NCBI RefSeq assembly: GCF_900177745.1
Contig: NZ_FXAR01000002.1
Location: forward strand, 1-64,000
Reading direction: 5' to 3'
From: Corynebacterium pollutisoli
Lineage (GTDB): Bacteria; Actinomycetota; Actinomycetes; Mycobacteriales; Mycobacteriaceae
DNA length: 64,000 nucleotides
Of this stretch, positions 9,682 through 18,472 are shown piece after piece. The notes under the pieces were generated by a model that saw nothing but the letters and a program-made list of their open reading frames with translations, ran no database searches and was not told the DNA's origin. Position numbers and translations under genes: made by a program. Positions within the stretch are counted from its first letter, which is position 1; every line of letters begins with the position of its first letter.

Positions 9682-10437
9682 CTAGCTGAGCCAGCCCAGA
9701 GCGATGGACAGCGGCATCGAGATGTTGCCGATCATGACGATCGCCGGCACCAGGTAGGCGACGACGAGCAGGACCTTGCGCCAGCGCAGGCCGGTGATGC
9801 CGAGGTCGGACACGGCCAGCCAGATGCCGTGGGACAGGTGCAGGAACAGGACGACCATGGCGAGGATGTAGAAGATGGCGACCGGCCAGCGGGAGAAGCT
9901 GGCGATGAGGTTCGCGTAGATCTCGCCGTGGGCGAAGGTCTCCGGCGCGGCCGGGGTGACGCCCATGGTGAGGTCCAGGATGTGGAAGACGATGAACAGC
10001 AGCAGGATGATGCCGGTGATGAGCATCGTGCGGCTGGAGAAGGTGTTCAGGCCGCCGACTAGGTTGGTACGGGCGAACTTGCCGCGGGAGACGCGGGAAC
10101 GGCCGTGCAGGGCGAATGCACCGTGGATGTGGAGCACGACGGCTGCCAGCAGGACGATGCGGAAGATCCACAGGAATCCCTCACGCGGGAAGATCGGCGC
10201 ACCCATGGTGCGCAGCCACTCGCCGTACTCGTTGATCGCGGCGACGCCGTTGTGGTCCGGCATGAAGATCTTCAGGTTACCGACCATGTGAACCAGGACA
10301 TACAGTCCGAAGATCAGGCCGGTGATGGCCATCACGAGCTTGATGGCCCAGGTCGGGTAGGACGGCCGCTCGCGCAGCGGCTTCTCAGTGATTTTGCCGT
10401 GGACGATTGCGTCCCGGTCTGCGTTCTTAACAGTCAT
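9682..10437 (-). CDS. sdhC: succinate dehydrogenase cytochrome b subunit SdhC
   Basis: The 251-residue protein anchors complex II and carries diheme b and the menaquinone site. Five membrane segments can be traced (for example AIKLVMAITGLIFGLYVLVH and VLLAAVVLHIHGAFALHG), with several histidines in or near them as heme ligand candidates. There is no separate sdhD, as expected for this class. ATG 10437 is chosen over 10458 because GGAGGT precedes it and because the C. glutamicum protein begins MTV. It heads the sdhCAB operon, divergent from ramB. Confidence 0.95.
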   Translation of the reverse strand: MTVKNADRDAIVHGKITEKPLRERPSYPTWAIKLVMAITGLIFGLYVLVHMVGNLKIFMPDHNGVAAINEYGEWLRTMGAPIFPREGFLWIFRIVLLAAVVLHIHGAFALHGRSRVSRGKFARTNLVGGLNTFSSRTMLITGIILLLFIVFHILDLTMGVTPAAPETFAHGEIYANLIASFSRWPVAIFYILAMVVLFLHLSHGIWLAVSDLGITGLRWRKVLLVVAYLVPAIVMIGNISMPLSIALGWLS

Positions 10438-10583
10438 GGCACCTCCAGTGTCGCTCATACTTTACGGTCACTCCCCCGGTCGCGACCACTTTCGGACAAC
10501 CTCGTCGAGCACTTCCCCCCGTTGTCACACCCGCACCAGGGGCCGCGTAAGGCGAGCCTAACCTCAACTGATCCGCGCCGAAA

Positions 10584-10592
10584 TGTGCATAA
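10584..10592 (-). promoter_or_regulatory. single consensus DnaA box upstream of sdhC
   Basis: TGTGCATAA is the reverse complement of TTATGCACA, a perfect match to the bacterial DnaA consensus TTATNCACA. It stands alone in the 410-base sdhC-ramB intergenic region, so a chance match is possible. Confidence 0.3.
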
Positions 10593-10665
10593 AACGTCGC
10601 CAGCCACGGTCCGGAGAGGCTATGGGGGCGGTTTTGTTCCCGTTTCGGGGGAGTTCCCAGAATAT

Positions 10666-10681
10666 TGTGAGGTTGCTCACC
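10666..10681. promoter_or_regulatory. predicted GlxR binding site between sdhC and ramB
   Basis: TGTGAGGTTGCTCACC matches the GlxR consensus TGTGANNTANNTCACA at all but two specified positions. GlxR itself is encoded at 58866 in this window, and in C. glutamicum it is known to act on the sdhCAB and ramB control regions. The site is 182 bases upstream of the ramB start and 229 bases from the sdhC start, so it could serve either gene. Confidence 0.6.
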
Positions 10682-10793
10682 CGGTTCCCGACCCCCGACG
10701 CATCCCACCCCGTTAGGTATCAAACTTTCGGCTAATTACTCACGTGTCAGGGTTTTTCTCCACTCGATTCACGGCACGCAACAGTCTTCCCAC

Positions 10794-10840
10794 GCAAAGT
10801 TCGCAATTTGGCTTATGAGTGAGGCCCGTCACGCTACTAT
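10794..10840 (+). promoter_or_regulatory. ramB promoter with RamB-like operator
   Basis: TACTAT at 10835-10840 occupies -13 to -8 relative to the ramB ATG, so transcription probably begins at the start codon. GCAAAGTTCGCAATTT at 10794-10809 resembles the RamB site (published core ACTTTGCAAA, read on the other strand as TTTGCAAAGT), and would place RamB over the -35 region of its own promoter, consistent with known negative autoregulation. A second weaker match, CAAACTTTCG, lies at 10721-10730. The rest of the 10438-10847 region shows no gene. Confidence 0.5.
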
Positions 10841-10847
10841 GTCGGGC

Positions 10848-12275
10848 ATGGGAAAGACCTATGTGGGTTCGCGCCTGCGCCAGCTGCGCCGCGAACGCGA
10901 CCTCAGCCAGGCGTCACTCGCCGCAACGCTCGGGCTCTCGGCCAGCTACGTCAACCAGATCGAGCATGACGTCCGTCCGCTGACCGTGCCCGTCCTGCTG
11001 CGCATCACCGAGGCCTTCGGCGTTGACGCCACCTTCTTCTCCCGGGACGACGACTCCCGCCTCCTCGCCGAGATTCAGGACGTGGTGCTGGACAAGGAAC
11101 TGTGCCCCAGCCCGGTCGAGCTGCAGGAGCTCTCGGAGCTGGTCTACAACCACCCGGCTATCGCCCGGACGATGGTCGACATGCACCGTCGATACCGCAA
11201 CGTCCGCGACAAGCTGTCCATCGCCACGGACACCCGCCGCCACGCCGGCCCCCTCAACGCCGCCGGCCCGCAGGCCCTGTCCATGCCGCATGACGAGGTG
11301 CGCGACTTCTTCTACGCGCGCCAGAACTACCTCGACGACCTGGACACCAACGCCGAAGCGATCTCGGCGGACCTGGACATCCAGCGGTTCTCCATCCGTT
11401 CCACCGAGGAGTCCCTCGCCGAGCGCCTCCGGGAGCGACACGGCATCGAGATCTCCACATCGGAGGATCTCGACGGCACGCTGCACAGCCTCGACCGCAG
11501 CACCGGTCATCTCCAGCTGGCCAGCCGCCTCAACACCGGGCAGCGGGCCTTCCGCATGGGCATGGAGCTGGCCTACCTCGAGGCCGGCGACGACATCGAG
11601 GCGCTCATCTCCGCGGAGAGCTTCACCTCCGAGGCGTCGGCCAACCTGGCCCGGCGCGGTATCGCCAGCTACTTCGCCGCCGCCGTGCTGCTGCCGTACA
11701 AGGGCATCCACTCGGAGGCGGAGCGTTCGGGCTACGACGTCGACTTCCTGTGCCACGTCTTCGGCGTCGGCTACGAGACGGTCGCCTCCCGCCTGTCGAC
11801 GATGCAGCGCCCCAACCTGCGCGGCATCCCGTTCACGTTCGTCCGCGTCGACCGCGCGGGCAACATGTCCAAGCGCCAGTCGGCGACGGGTTTCCACCTG
11901 GCGAACTCCGGCGGCACCTGCCCGCTGTGGAACATCTACGAGACGTTCACCAACCCGGGCACGATCCTGCGTCAGTTGGCGCAGATGCCGGACGGGCGGA
12001 ACTACCTGTGGATCGCCCGCACGGTGCGTCATCACCGGGGTCGTTTCGGGGACACGGGCAAGCTCTTCGCCATCGGCCTGGGCTGCGAGGCCCGCCACGC
12101 CGACCGCACGGTGTACGCGCAGGGCCTCAACCTCGACGATCTCTCCAGCGCCACCCCCATCGGTGCCGGCTGCCGCGTGTGCCCCCGCGAGAACTGCGCC
12201 CAGCGCGCGTTCCCGCCGATCCACGAGGAGATCACCATCGACGCGCACCGTTCGTCGGTCGCCCCCTACAACTAG
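10848..12275 (+). CDS. ramB: acetate metabolism regulator RamB
   Basis: RamB represses acetate-activation and glyoxylate-cycle genes and affects sdhCAB in C. glutamicum. The 475-residue product opens with an XRE-type helix-turn-helix (about residues 5-60, with [20 protein letters not shown]), followed by an IrrE/DUF955-like central region ([20 protein letters not shown]) and a C-terminal domain with the cysteine cluster [15 protein letters not shown], the short-chain-fatty-acid regulator architecture. ATG 10848 ([16 protein letters not shown]) is chosen because it matches the family N-terminus and has TACTAT at -13 to -8. It overlaps the convergent gene by four bases. Confidence 0.93.
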   Translation: MGKTYVGSRLRQLRRERDLSQASLAATLGLSASYVNQIEHDVRPLTVPVLLRITEAFGVDATFFSRDDDSRLLAEIQDVVLDKELCPSPVELQELSELVYNHPAIARTMVDMHRRYRNVRDKLSIATDTRRHAGPLNAAGPQALSMPHDEVRDFFYARQNYLDDLDTNAEAISADLDIQRFSIRSTEESLAERLRERHGIEISTSEDLDGTLHSLDRSTGHLQLASRLNTGQRAFRMGMELAYLEAGDDIEALISAESFTSEASANLARRGIASYFAAAVLLPYKGIHSEAERSGYDVDFLCHVFGVGYETVASRLSTMQRPNLRGIPFTFVRVDRAGNMSKRQSATGFHLANSGGTCPLWNIYETFTNPGTILRQLAQMPDGRNYLWIARTVRHHRGRFGDTGKLFAIGLGCEARHADRTVYAQGLNLDDLSSATPIGAGCRVCPRENCAQRAFPPIHEEITIDAHRSSVAPYN

Positions 12276-13345
12276 TCCCCCGCCCAGCTCTGCGCGCGCC
12301 GTTCGTGCTCGCGCAGGTTGTAGGTGGCGGACCGGATCTCCACGTCGCGGTCGAAGTTGGAGCCCAGCGCCCCGGCCATCGCGCCGAGGGAGGCGCTGAG
12401 CCAGGCGATGGACAGGTAGGTGATGATGCCGACGTCGCGCTCGAGTTCCCCCTCGAGGTACGCCCGCGGGATGACCACGACGGAGGCGAGCACCATGACC
12501 AGCCACACGGTGGTGTGGAGGATGACGGCGGTCATGCCGATGGTGCCGATCGTCGCCAGGTTGTCGACGTTCTCCCGCCACCGGGACTCCTGCGTGTTCT
12601 TCCGCTGCCACAGCCGGTTGTGCACGATGAGCCAGGCGGTGAAGGCGACGGTGGCGAAGACGCTGATGAGCAGCAGCCGCCAGAACGTCAGCTCCTCGGC
12701 GAGCTTCCAGATCGAACCGTAGAAGATACCGAAACCACCGGTCGCGGTCATCGCCGCCAGCGACGACGAGAGCACCGGCAGCAACCGCCCCGGCTCGTTG
12801 CTGCGCACCATGCCCAGCACCATGCGCAGGGTGAGCCCCGGGTGTTCGAGGACATGGGTCTCGACGTCCGGTGCATCCGCCGAATCCTCCCCCTCCGCCG
12901 GGTCCGGCCCGGAGCGCAGCACACCGCTGACCTGCTCGTCGCGCTCCACGAGGCCGGTGATCTCGCGGCGCAGGCGGCGGCGCACGCCGAAGGCCCCGAG
13001 CGCGGGCAGGGAGATGAGGACCGCCTTCTGTCCGGTGGCCCGCTGGGTGACCACCGGCTTCTCCCACGCGGACAGCGGCAGGTCGGTGACGTAGATGAGG
13101 CGCTCCCAGCCGTAGGCGTCGAGCAGCTCACCGGCGTGGTCGTTGAGCTGCACGTCCCCGTCGGGGGACATGGGCACGGTCCCCTTGCGCACCTCCACCG
13201 GGCCGACGTCGGGCCAGGTGCCCTGCAGCACCTCGCTGCCGTCGTCGGCGGTGATGAGGCGGGCGTCGATGAGCACGGACCGCAGGATGCGGGACACGTC
13301 GGCGGTCGGCTGACCCGAGTCCGCCAGGATTCCGATCGGTTTCAT
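12272..13345 (-). CDS. conserved membrane protein of unknown function
   Basis: The 357-residue product has a soluble N-terminal half of about 190 residues with a beta/alpha pattern ([20 protein letters not shown], then [20 protein letters not shown]), followed by four membrane segments and a short cytoplasmic tail. I recognise no catalytic motif. ATG 13345 is chosen because AGGGGAAAG lies about 8 bases upstream. It lies between lpd and ramB as in other corynebacteria, separated from lpd by a perfect 22-base hairpin, and so may have its own promoter. Confidence 0.65.
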   Translation of the reverse strand: MKPIGILADSGQPTADVSRILRSVLIDARLITADDGSEVLQGTWPDVGPVEVRKGTVPMSPDGDVQLNDHAGELLDAYGWERLIYVTDLPLSAWEKPVVTQRATGQKAVLISLPALGAFGVRRRLRREITGLVERDEQVSGVLRSGPDPAEGEDSADAPDVETHVLEHPGLTLRMVLGMVRSNEPGRLLPVLSSSLAAMTATGGFGIFYGSIWKLAEELTFWRLLLISVFATVAFTAWLIVHNRLWQRKNTQESRWRENVDNLATIGTIGMTAVILHTTVWLVMVLASVVVIPRAYLEGELERDVGIITYLSIAWLSASLGAMAGALGSNFDRDVEIRSATYNLREHERRAQSWAGD

Positions 13346-13375
13346 CTGGATCTTTCCCCTCCCTGACATGCAGAA

Positions 13376-13397
13376 AGGGGCCTCCGCGGAGGCCCCT
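13376..13397 (-). terminator. rho-independent terminator of lpd
   Basis: AGGGGCCTCCGCGGAGGCCCCT is a perfect 22-base palindrome 15 bases beyond the lpd stop; on the minus strand it is followed by TTTCT. Confidence 0.7.
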
Positions 13398-13411
13398 GCT
13401 GCGTGGTCGAG

Positions 13412-14821
13412 CTAGAAGTTGATCATGTGGCCGGAGATGCCGTGGGCGGCCTCCTTGACGGCCTCCGACAGAGTCGGGTGAATGTGGACCGCGCGGGAGA
13501 TCTCCTCGGTGGTGAGATCGTAGTTCTGCGCGAGGACCAGCTCGTTGATCAGCTCGGAGGCGTTGGCACCGACGACGTGGCCGCCGAGCAGCTCGCCGAA
13601 CTCGGCGTCGGCGACGATCTTGGCGAAACCGTCGGTCTCGGCCAGGCCGACTGCCTTACCGTTCGCGGAGAACGGGAAGGAGGCGACCTTGATCTCGCGG
13701 TCCGGCCACTTCTCCTTGGCCTGCTCCTCGGTGTAACCGAAGGAGGCGACCTGCGGGTTACAGAAGGTGGCGCGCGGCATCATCATGTAGTCGCCCAGCT
13801 CGTGGGTCTCGGCGCCCGCGATGGTCTCGGCGGCGACAATGCCCTGGGCCTCGGCGACGTGGGCCAGCTGCAGCTTGGCGGTGACGTCACCGATGGCGTA
13901 GATGTGCTCGACGTTAGTGCGCATGAAGTCGTCGATGGCGATGGCGCCCCGCTCGGTGAGCTCGACGCCGGTGTTCTCCAGGCCGAAGCCCTCGACGCGC
14001 GGGCGGAAGCCGACGGAGACCAGGACGCGGTCGCAGGTGATGGTCTCGGTCTTGTCCGAGCCCTTCTTCTGGTAGTCGACCTCGACGGAGTCACCGTTGT
14101 CGCGCACGGCGGTGGTGGCGTGGCCCGGCAGCAGCTTCACGCCGAGCTTCTTGTAGGCCTTGGCGATGACCTTGGAGACCTCGGCGTCCTCGTTCGGCAG
14201 GACGCGGTCCATGTACTCGATGACGGTGACGTCGACGCCGTAGTTGGAGAGCACGTAGGCGAACTCCATGCCGATGGCCCCGGCACCGACGATGACCATC
14301 TTCTCCGGGGCGACCGGGTTGAGGATCTGCTCCTCGTAGGAGACGACGTTCTCGGAGAACTCGACGCCGCGCAGGCTGTTGACCACGGAGCCGGTGGCGA
14401 TGATGCAGTCGTCGAAGGTGATGACCTTGCCGGCGTCCTTGCCCTCGGTCACCTCGATGGTCGAGGCATCCTGGAAAGTGCCGAAGCCGTCGATCTCGGT
14501 GATCTTGTTCTTCTTCATCAGGTAGTGGACGCCACCGACGATCTTGTCGGACACGCCACGGGAACGCTTGTGGGCGTCCTCGTAGTTGAAGGAGACGTCG
14601 CCGTTGATGCCGAACACCTTCTTCTCGTGGGTGAAGATGTGGGCGACCTCGGCGTTCTTGATGAGGGACTTCGAGGGGATGCAGCCCACGTTGAGGCACA
14701 CACCGCCCCAGTACTGCTTCTCGACGACGGCAACCTTCTTGCCGAGCTGGGAGGCACGGATGGCGGCGACGTAGCCACCGGGGCCCGCGCCGAGTACAAC
14801 AACGTCATAATGTTCAGTCAC
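13412..14821 (-). CDS. lpd: dihydrolipoamide dehydrogenase Lpd
   Basis: Lpd reoxidises dihydrolipoamide with NAD+ and is the E3 component of pyruvate and 2-oxoglutarate dehydrogenase. The 469-residue product has the FAD-binding GAGPGGYVAAIRASQLG, the redox disulfide GGVCLNVGCIPSK, the NAD-binding GAGAIGMEFAYVLSNYG and the C-terminal HIHPTLSEAVKEAAHG histidine-glutamate pair. The start is GTG 14821, with TATTCT at -13 to -8 (plus strand 14829-14834), a leaderless arrangement. The protein is nearly identical in reading to C. glutamicum Lpd. A hairpin at 13376-13397 ends the transcript. Confidence 0.97.
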   Translation of the reverse strand: MTEHYDVVVLGAGPGGYVAAIRASQLGKKVAVVEKQYWGGVCLNVGCIPSKSLIKNAEVAHIFTHEKKVFGINGDVSFNYEDAHKRSRGVSDKIVGGVHYLMKKNKITEIDGFGTFQDASTIEVTEGKDAGKVITFDDCIIATGSVVNSLRGVEFSENVVSYEEQILNPVAPEKMVIVGAGAIGMEFAYVLSNYGVDVTVIEYMDRVLPNEDAEVSKVIAKAYKKLGVKLLPGHATTAVRDNGDSVEVDYQKKGSDKTETITCDRVLVSVGFRPRVEGFGLENTGVELTERGAIAIDDFMRTNVEHIYAIGDVTAKLQLAHVAEAQGIVAAETIAGAETHELGDYMMMPRATFCNPQVASFGYTEEQAKEKWPDREIKVASFPFSANGKAVGLAETDGFAKIVADAEFGELLGGHVVGANASELINELVLAQNYDLTTEEISRAVHIHPTLSEAVKEAAHGISGHMINF

Positions 14822-14890
14822 GATCACCAGAATAGGGCACCGTATGCCCGGTGTCACCGGTGAGTGCCCCCACAAAAGGAAACCGGAAAG

Positions 14891-14919
14891 AAAAAACGCC
14901 CCGGTGGGTACCGGGGCGT
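14891..14919 (-). terminator. rho-independent terminator of the 36-residue peptide gene
   Basis: ACGCCCCGGT (14896-14905) pairs perfectly with ACCGGGGCGT (14910-14919) around a four-base loop, and on the minus strand the stem is followed by six T residues. It lies 14 bases after the stop at 14933, which supports the small gene as a real transcription unit. The outer arm overlaps a copy of the dispersed motif GGCGTCGATAAGC. Confidence 0.85.
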
Positions 14920-14927
14920 CGATAAGC
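14915..14927 (+). repeat. dispersed 13-bp motif GGCGTCGANAAGC (representative copy; 15 in the window)
   Basis: Exact copies on the plus strand start at 72, 1096, 3905, 14915, 18236, 22121, 40455 and 44356; on the minus strand they span 1975-1987, 17047-17059, 17662-17674, 32748-32760, 47403-47415, 49151-49163 and 54812-54824. Six have N=T. They fall in intergenic DNA (72, 14915), across a stop codon (44356) and in genes in several reading frames. By chance, far less than one exact copy is expected. The role is unknown. Confidence 0.7.
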
Positions 14928-14932
14928 GGGGG

Positions 14933-15043
14933 TTAGAACAGGCCCGCCATCAGGGCCGCCTGGGAGGAGGCGGAGGACATGGCGTGGATGCCGGGGCCGA
15001 TGAAGGTGTTGATGGCGACGATGATCTGCTCGAAGATGGTCAT
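14933..15043 (-). CDS. 36-residue hydrophobic/amphipathic peptide, possible small porin or mycoloylated peptide
   Basis: ATG 15043 opens a 37-codon frame beginning MTIFEQIIVAINTFIGPGIH and ending in a serine/alanine-rich segment SSASSQAALMAGLF. A ribosome site GAAAGAG lies 6-7 bases upstream and a textbook terminator follows, so this is an independent gene. It has no signal peptide. Corynebacterial PorA, PorH and related peptides are 36-57 residues, unsignalled, helical and O-mycoloylated on serine. A mycolyltransferase gene is divergent next door. The porin idea is inference; no sequence identity to PorA or PorH is obvious. Confidence 0.65.
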   Translation of the reverse strand: MTIFEQIIVAINTFIGPGIHAMSSASSQAALMAGLF

Positions 15044-15222
15044 GCTCTGCTCTTTCTGTGGCTTGGTGGCTCTTCAGTGTCTTTAGCGGTTGCGCGCCGC
15101 ATAACGTTACGCGTCGGCCCCGGAGCGGGCACCCCGGGGAACTGCAATGCATTATGACATAACAACCACTTGCCCACCACTAATCACTTAGGTAACTTTG
15201 GTTTCACGCAGGGAGTGCGCTG

Positions 15223-15299
15223 CCACCCCCGTTCCCGCGCACAACCGGGGGTGGGGGGTTAACATAAGCGGCAGTCTCTACGATGTACACCTGTGTACA
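15223..15299 (+). promoter_or_regulatory. control region of the mycolyltransferase gene
   Basis: In the 306-base gap between the peptide gene and the mycolyltransferase, CCACCCCCG (15223-15231) can pair with CGGGGGTGG (15246-15254). TACGAT at 15279-15284 is a likely -10 box. Overlapping it and the expected start point is the palindrome TGTACACCTGTGTACA (15284-15299), which looks like an operator for a dimeric repressor that I cannot identify. Nothing else recognisable is in the gap. Confidence 0.45.
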
Positions 15300-15349
15300 C
15301 GGTCGGAAAACCCGCCCGGATAACACCGAAAGATCTAGGAAGCCACTCC

Positions 15350-16402
15350 ATGAAGTTCCTCCGCACGATTGCCGCCCCGATCGCGGCCCTCGCCATCGGC
15401 GCCTCCACCCTGGTCACCCCGGCAGCACTGGCCAACCCGGCCGTCACCGTCGAGACCGCTGAGCGCAGCAACAGCGACCGCACCTGGCGTGCCATCGCCG
15501 AGGAGCACGGCGTCGAGCAGCTCGACGTCAACTCCCCCGCCATGGAGCGCAAGATCCCGCTCGCCGTCATCAAGGCCGAGCAGCCGAACGCCCCGACCCT
15601 CTACCTGCTCAACGGCGCCGGCGGCGCAGAGCAGAACATGGACTGGCTGACCCGCTACCCGGAGCTCGTCAAATTCTACCGCGGCAAGGGCGTCAACGTC
15701 GTCATCCCGCAGGAGGGCGCGTTCTCCTACTACATCGACTGGGCCAACCCGAACCCGGGCAACAGCAAGGGCTACCTCGGCGGCAAGCAGCTGTGGGAGA
15801 CCTTCCTCACCAAGGAGCTGCCGGACGCCATCGAGGGCTACCTCGGCGCCGGTGACAAGCGCGCCATCGCCGGTTTCTCCATGTCCGCCACCTCCTCCCT
15901 GCTGCTGGCAGAGAAGAACCCGGGCTTCTACGCCGGCGTCGGCTCCTTCTCCGGCTGCGCCGAGACCTCCTCCTTCATCGGCTACAAGTCCGCCGAGCTG
16001 ACCGTCAACCGTGCCGGCTCCAACGTCGTCGACATGCTCGGCCCGATGGGCTCCGAGCACAACCGCGCCAACGACGCCCTCATCCACGCCGAGGGCCTGC
16101 GCGACACCGAGCTCTACATCTCCAACGCCACCGGCCTGGCCGGCGAGTACGACATGCCGGGCTACTACACCGCCCAGGGCGTCAACCCGGCCGAGGCCTC
16201 CGCCGGTGCCGCCACCCTCATCGTCGAGGGCGGCGCCATCGAGGCAGCCACCAACATCTGCACCCACAACCTCAAGGCCAAGCTGGACAACCTGGGCATC
16301 GAGGCCGACTGGAACCTGCGTCCGACCGGCACCCACTCCTGGAACTACTGGATCGAGGACGTCACCGCGTCCTGGCCGACCCTGGAGCGCGCACTCTTCT
16401 AG
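15350..16402 (+). CDS. secreted corynomycolyltransferase (antigen 85/esterase D type)
   Basis: This alpha/beta-hydrolase family transfers mycolic acids between trehalose monomycolate, arabinogalactan and, in some members, proteins, outside the cytoplasmic membrane. The 350-residue product has a signal peptide (MKFLRTIAAPIAALAIGAS to an ALA cleavage site near residue 28), the nucleophile elbow GFSMSATSSLL, and a C-terminal histidine in GTHSWNYW. ATG 15350 has AGGAAG upstream. It is near the size of the short Cmt proteins and lacks a long C-terminal domain. The divergent 36-residue peptide is a possible substrate. Confidence 0.9.
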   Translation: MKFLRTIAAPIAALAIGASTLVTPAALANPAVTVETAERSNSDRTWRAIAEEHGVEQLDVNSPAMERKIPLAVIKAEQPNAPTLYLLNGAGGAEQNMDWLTRYPELVKFYRGKGVNVVIPQEGAFSYYIDWANPNPGNSKGYLGGKQLWETFLTKELPDAIEGYLGAGDKRAIAGFSMSATSSLLLAEKNPGFYAGVGSFSGCAETSSFIGYKSAELTVNRAGSNVVDMLGPMGSEHNRANDALIHAEGLRDTELYISNATGLAGEYDMPGYYTAQGVNPAEASAGAATLIVEGGAIEAATNICTHNLKAKLDNLGIEADWNLRPTGTHSWNYWIEDVTASWPTLERALF

Positions 16403-16415
16403 TTCGCCCCGGCTC

Positions 16416-16453
16416 AAGCACCGTCCACCTGCGGGTGGGCGGTGCTTTCGCTT
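16416..16453 (+). terminator. rho-independent terminator of the mycolyltransferase gene
   Basis: AAGCACCGTCCACC pairs with GGTGGGCGGTGCTT across a three- to four-base loop, with one wobble, followed by TTCGCTTT. It starts 14 bases after the stop codon. Confidence 0.8.
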
Positions 16454-16474
16454 TCCCCGCGTAGCCTTGGGGGC

Positions 16475-18472
16475 ATGAGCTTTCTTGAGTCGGTCGACGC
16501 CCCGGAGGCCCTCGACTGGGCCCGCACCTGGTCGGAGGCGACCGAGTCCGGGTTGGACAACCCCGGCCTGCGGGAGCGGATCCGGGCGGCGTTGGACATC
16601 GATGACCGCATCCCCTTCGTCATCCGCCGCGGCGAGCACCTGTACAATTTCTGGCGCGACGCCCGCCACGTCCGCGGCGTGTGGCGGCGCACCACCCTGG
16701 ACTCCTACCTCTCCGCGGCCCCCGACTGGGAGGTGCTCATCGACGTCGACGCCCTCGCCGCCGCCGAGGACGAGAACTGGGTGTGGAAGGGTGCGCACGT
16801 GCGCACCCCGGACGTCGACCGCGCGCTCGTGCGGTTGTCCCGGGGAGGCGCCGACGCCACCGTGATCCGCGAGTTCGACCTACTCACCGGGGGCTTCGTC
16901 ACCGACGGATTCGAGATCCCCGAGGCCAAGACCGACGTCAGCTGGCTCGACGTCGACACCCTGCTCGTGGGCACCGACACCGGCGAGGGCTCCCTCACCG
17001 CCTCCGGCTATCCCGCGCAGGTCCGCGTGTGGCGCCGCGGCACCCCGCTTCTCGACGCCCCCGTCTACACCTCCGGCCGCCGCGACGACGTCGCCGTCGG
17101 CGCCTGGGCCGACACGACCCCCGGCCACGAACGCATCATCGTCTCCCGGGCGCTGGACTTCTACCGCACCCGCCAGTCCGTCGCCCCGCTCGACCCGAAC
17201 GCCTCACTCCAGGTCCTCGAGGTGCCGGAGGACTGCGACACCATCCTCCACCGCGAGTGGCTCTTCCTCGCCCCGCGCGAGGCCTTCGCCGGCATCCCAT
17301 CCGGCGGCCTGGGCTGCATCCGGCTGCGGGACTTCCTCGACGGCGGCCGCGACATCCGCCCCGTCTTCCTGCCCACCCCGCACGTCTCCCTGCAGGCGAC
17401 GGCGTTCACCGCCGATCACCTGGTGCTCACGCTCCTCGACGACGTCGCCACCCGCCTCACCGTCCACCCCCTGTCGGATCCGACGCAGCCGGGCCGCGAC
17501 CTCGCCCTCCCGCCGCTGGTCACCGCCTCCGTCGTGGCCACCAGCCCCCTCGACGGCAACGAGGTGTGGCTGACCACCTCCTCCTTCACCGAACCGACGA
17601 CGCTCTACCGCCTCGACCTCGACGAGGGCCTCGCGCCGCAGGTGGTCCGCCGCTCCCCCGCGCTTTTCGACGCCACCGGCCTTAAGACCCGCCAGCACTG
17701 GGTCACCTCCGCCGACGGCACCCGCGTCCCCTACTTCATCACCGGAGACTTCTCCCGCGGCCCCCGGCCCACCCTCGTCGGCGGGTACGGCGGCTTCGAG
17801 GTGTCCCTCACCCCCGGCTACTCCGCGGTGCAGGGCATCGGCTGGCTCGAGGACGGCCACTTCTTCGTCCAACCCAACCTGCGCGGCGGCGGTGAGTTCG
17901 GTCCCGAATGGCACACTCAGGTGGTCAAGACCAACCGTCACAAGGTGTGGGAGGACCACGCCGCCGTCCTCGCCGACCTGGTGGAACGCGGCTACACCTC
18001 CCCCTCGCAGATCGCGGTCCGCGGTGGTTCCAACGGCGGCCTGCTCACCTCCGGGGCCCTCGTGCAGTACCCCGAACTCCTCGGCGCGGCCGTCATCCAG
18101 GTCCCGCTCACCGACATGCTCCGCTACCACACCTGGTCCGCCGGGGCGTCGTGGATGGCGGAGTACGGCGATCCCGACGACCCCGCCGAACGGGCGGCGC
18201 TGGAACGGTGGTCTCCGTTGCACAACGTCGCGGCTGGCGTCGATAAGCGGTATCCGCCCGCACTCGTGACGACCTCGACGCGGGATGACCGCGTCCACCC
18301 GGCGCACGCCCGCCTCTTCGCGCACGCGCTGCGCGAGGCCGGGCAGCCGGTCGACTACTTCGAGAACATGGCGGGCGGGCACGCCGGCGCGGCCGACAAC
18401 GCTCAGGTCGCGCGAGTGGAGGCGCTCATCTACGAGTGGTTGAGGCAACAGGTAACATCTGCAGGATCATGA
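16475..18472 (+). CDS. prolyl oligopeptidase family serine peptidase
   Basis: The 665-residue cytoplasmic protein has an N-terminal seven-bladed-propeller region (about residues 60-400) and a C-terminal alpha/beta-hydrolase domain with nucleophile RGGSNGGLL, aspartate in STRDDRVHP and histidine in MAGGHAGA. This is the S9A architecture of enzymes that cleave after proline in short peptides. ATG 16475 is chosen because TAGCCT lies at -13 to -8. The stop overlaps the aminopeptidase start (ATGA), so the two peptidases are co-translated. A GGCGTCGATAAGC motif copy lies near its 3' end at 18236. Confidence 0.9.
   Translation: MSFLESVDAPEALDWARTWSEATESGLDNPGLRERIRAALDIDDRIPFVIRRGEHLYNFWRDARHVRGVWRRTTLDSYLSAAPDWEVLIDVDALAAAEDENWVWKGAHVRTPDVDRALVRLSRGGADATVIREFDLLTGGFVTDGFEIPEAKTDVSWLDVDTLLVGTDTGEGSLTASGYPAQVRVWRRGTPLLDAPVYTSGRRDDVAVGAWADTTPGHERIIVSRALDFYRTRQSVAPLDPNASLQVLEVPEDCDTILHREWLFLAPREAFAGIPSGGLGCIRLRDFLDGGRDIRPVFLPTPHVSLQATAFTADHLVLTLLDDVATRLTVHPLSDPTQPGRDLALPPLVTASVVATSPLDGNEVWLTTSSFTEPTTLYRLDLDEGLAPQVVRRSPALFDATGLKTRQHWVTSADGTRVPYFITGDFSRGPRPTLVGGYGGFEVSLTPGYSAVQGIGWLEDGHFFVQPNLRGGGEFGPEWHTQVVKTNRHKVWEDHAAVLADLVERGYTSPSQIAVRGGSNGGLLTSGALVQYPELLGAAVIQVPLTDMLRYHTWSAGASWMAEYGDPDDPAERAALERWSPLHNVAAGVDKRYPPALVTTSTRDDRVHPAHARLFAHALREAGQPVDYFENMAGGHAGAADNAQVARVEALIYEWLRQQVTSAGS

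Noticed and set aside
10914-13067. A 717-codon minus-strand frame across ramB and the membrane protein gene
   Set aside because: It spans two well-supported genes in the wrong frame and reads as arginine/glycine-rich noise.
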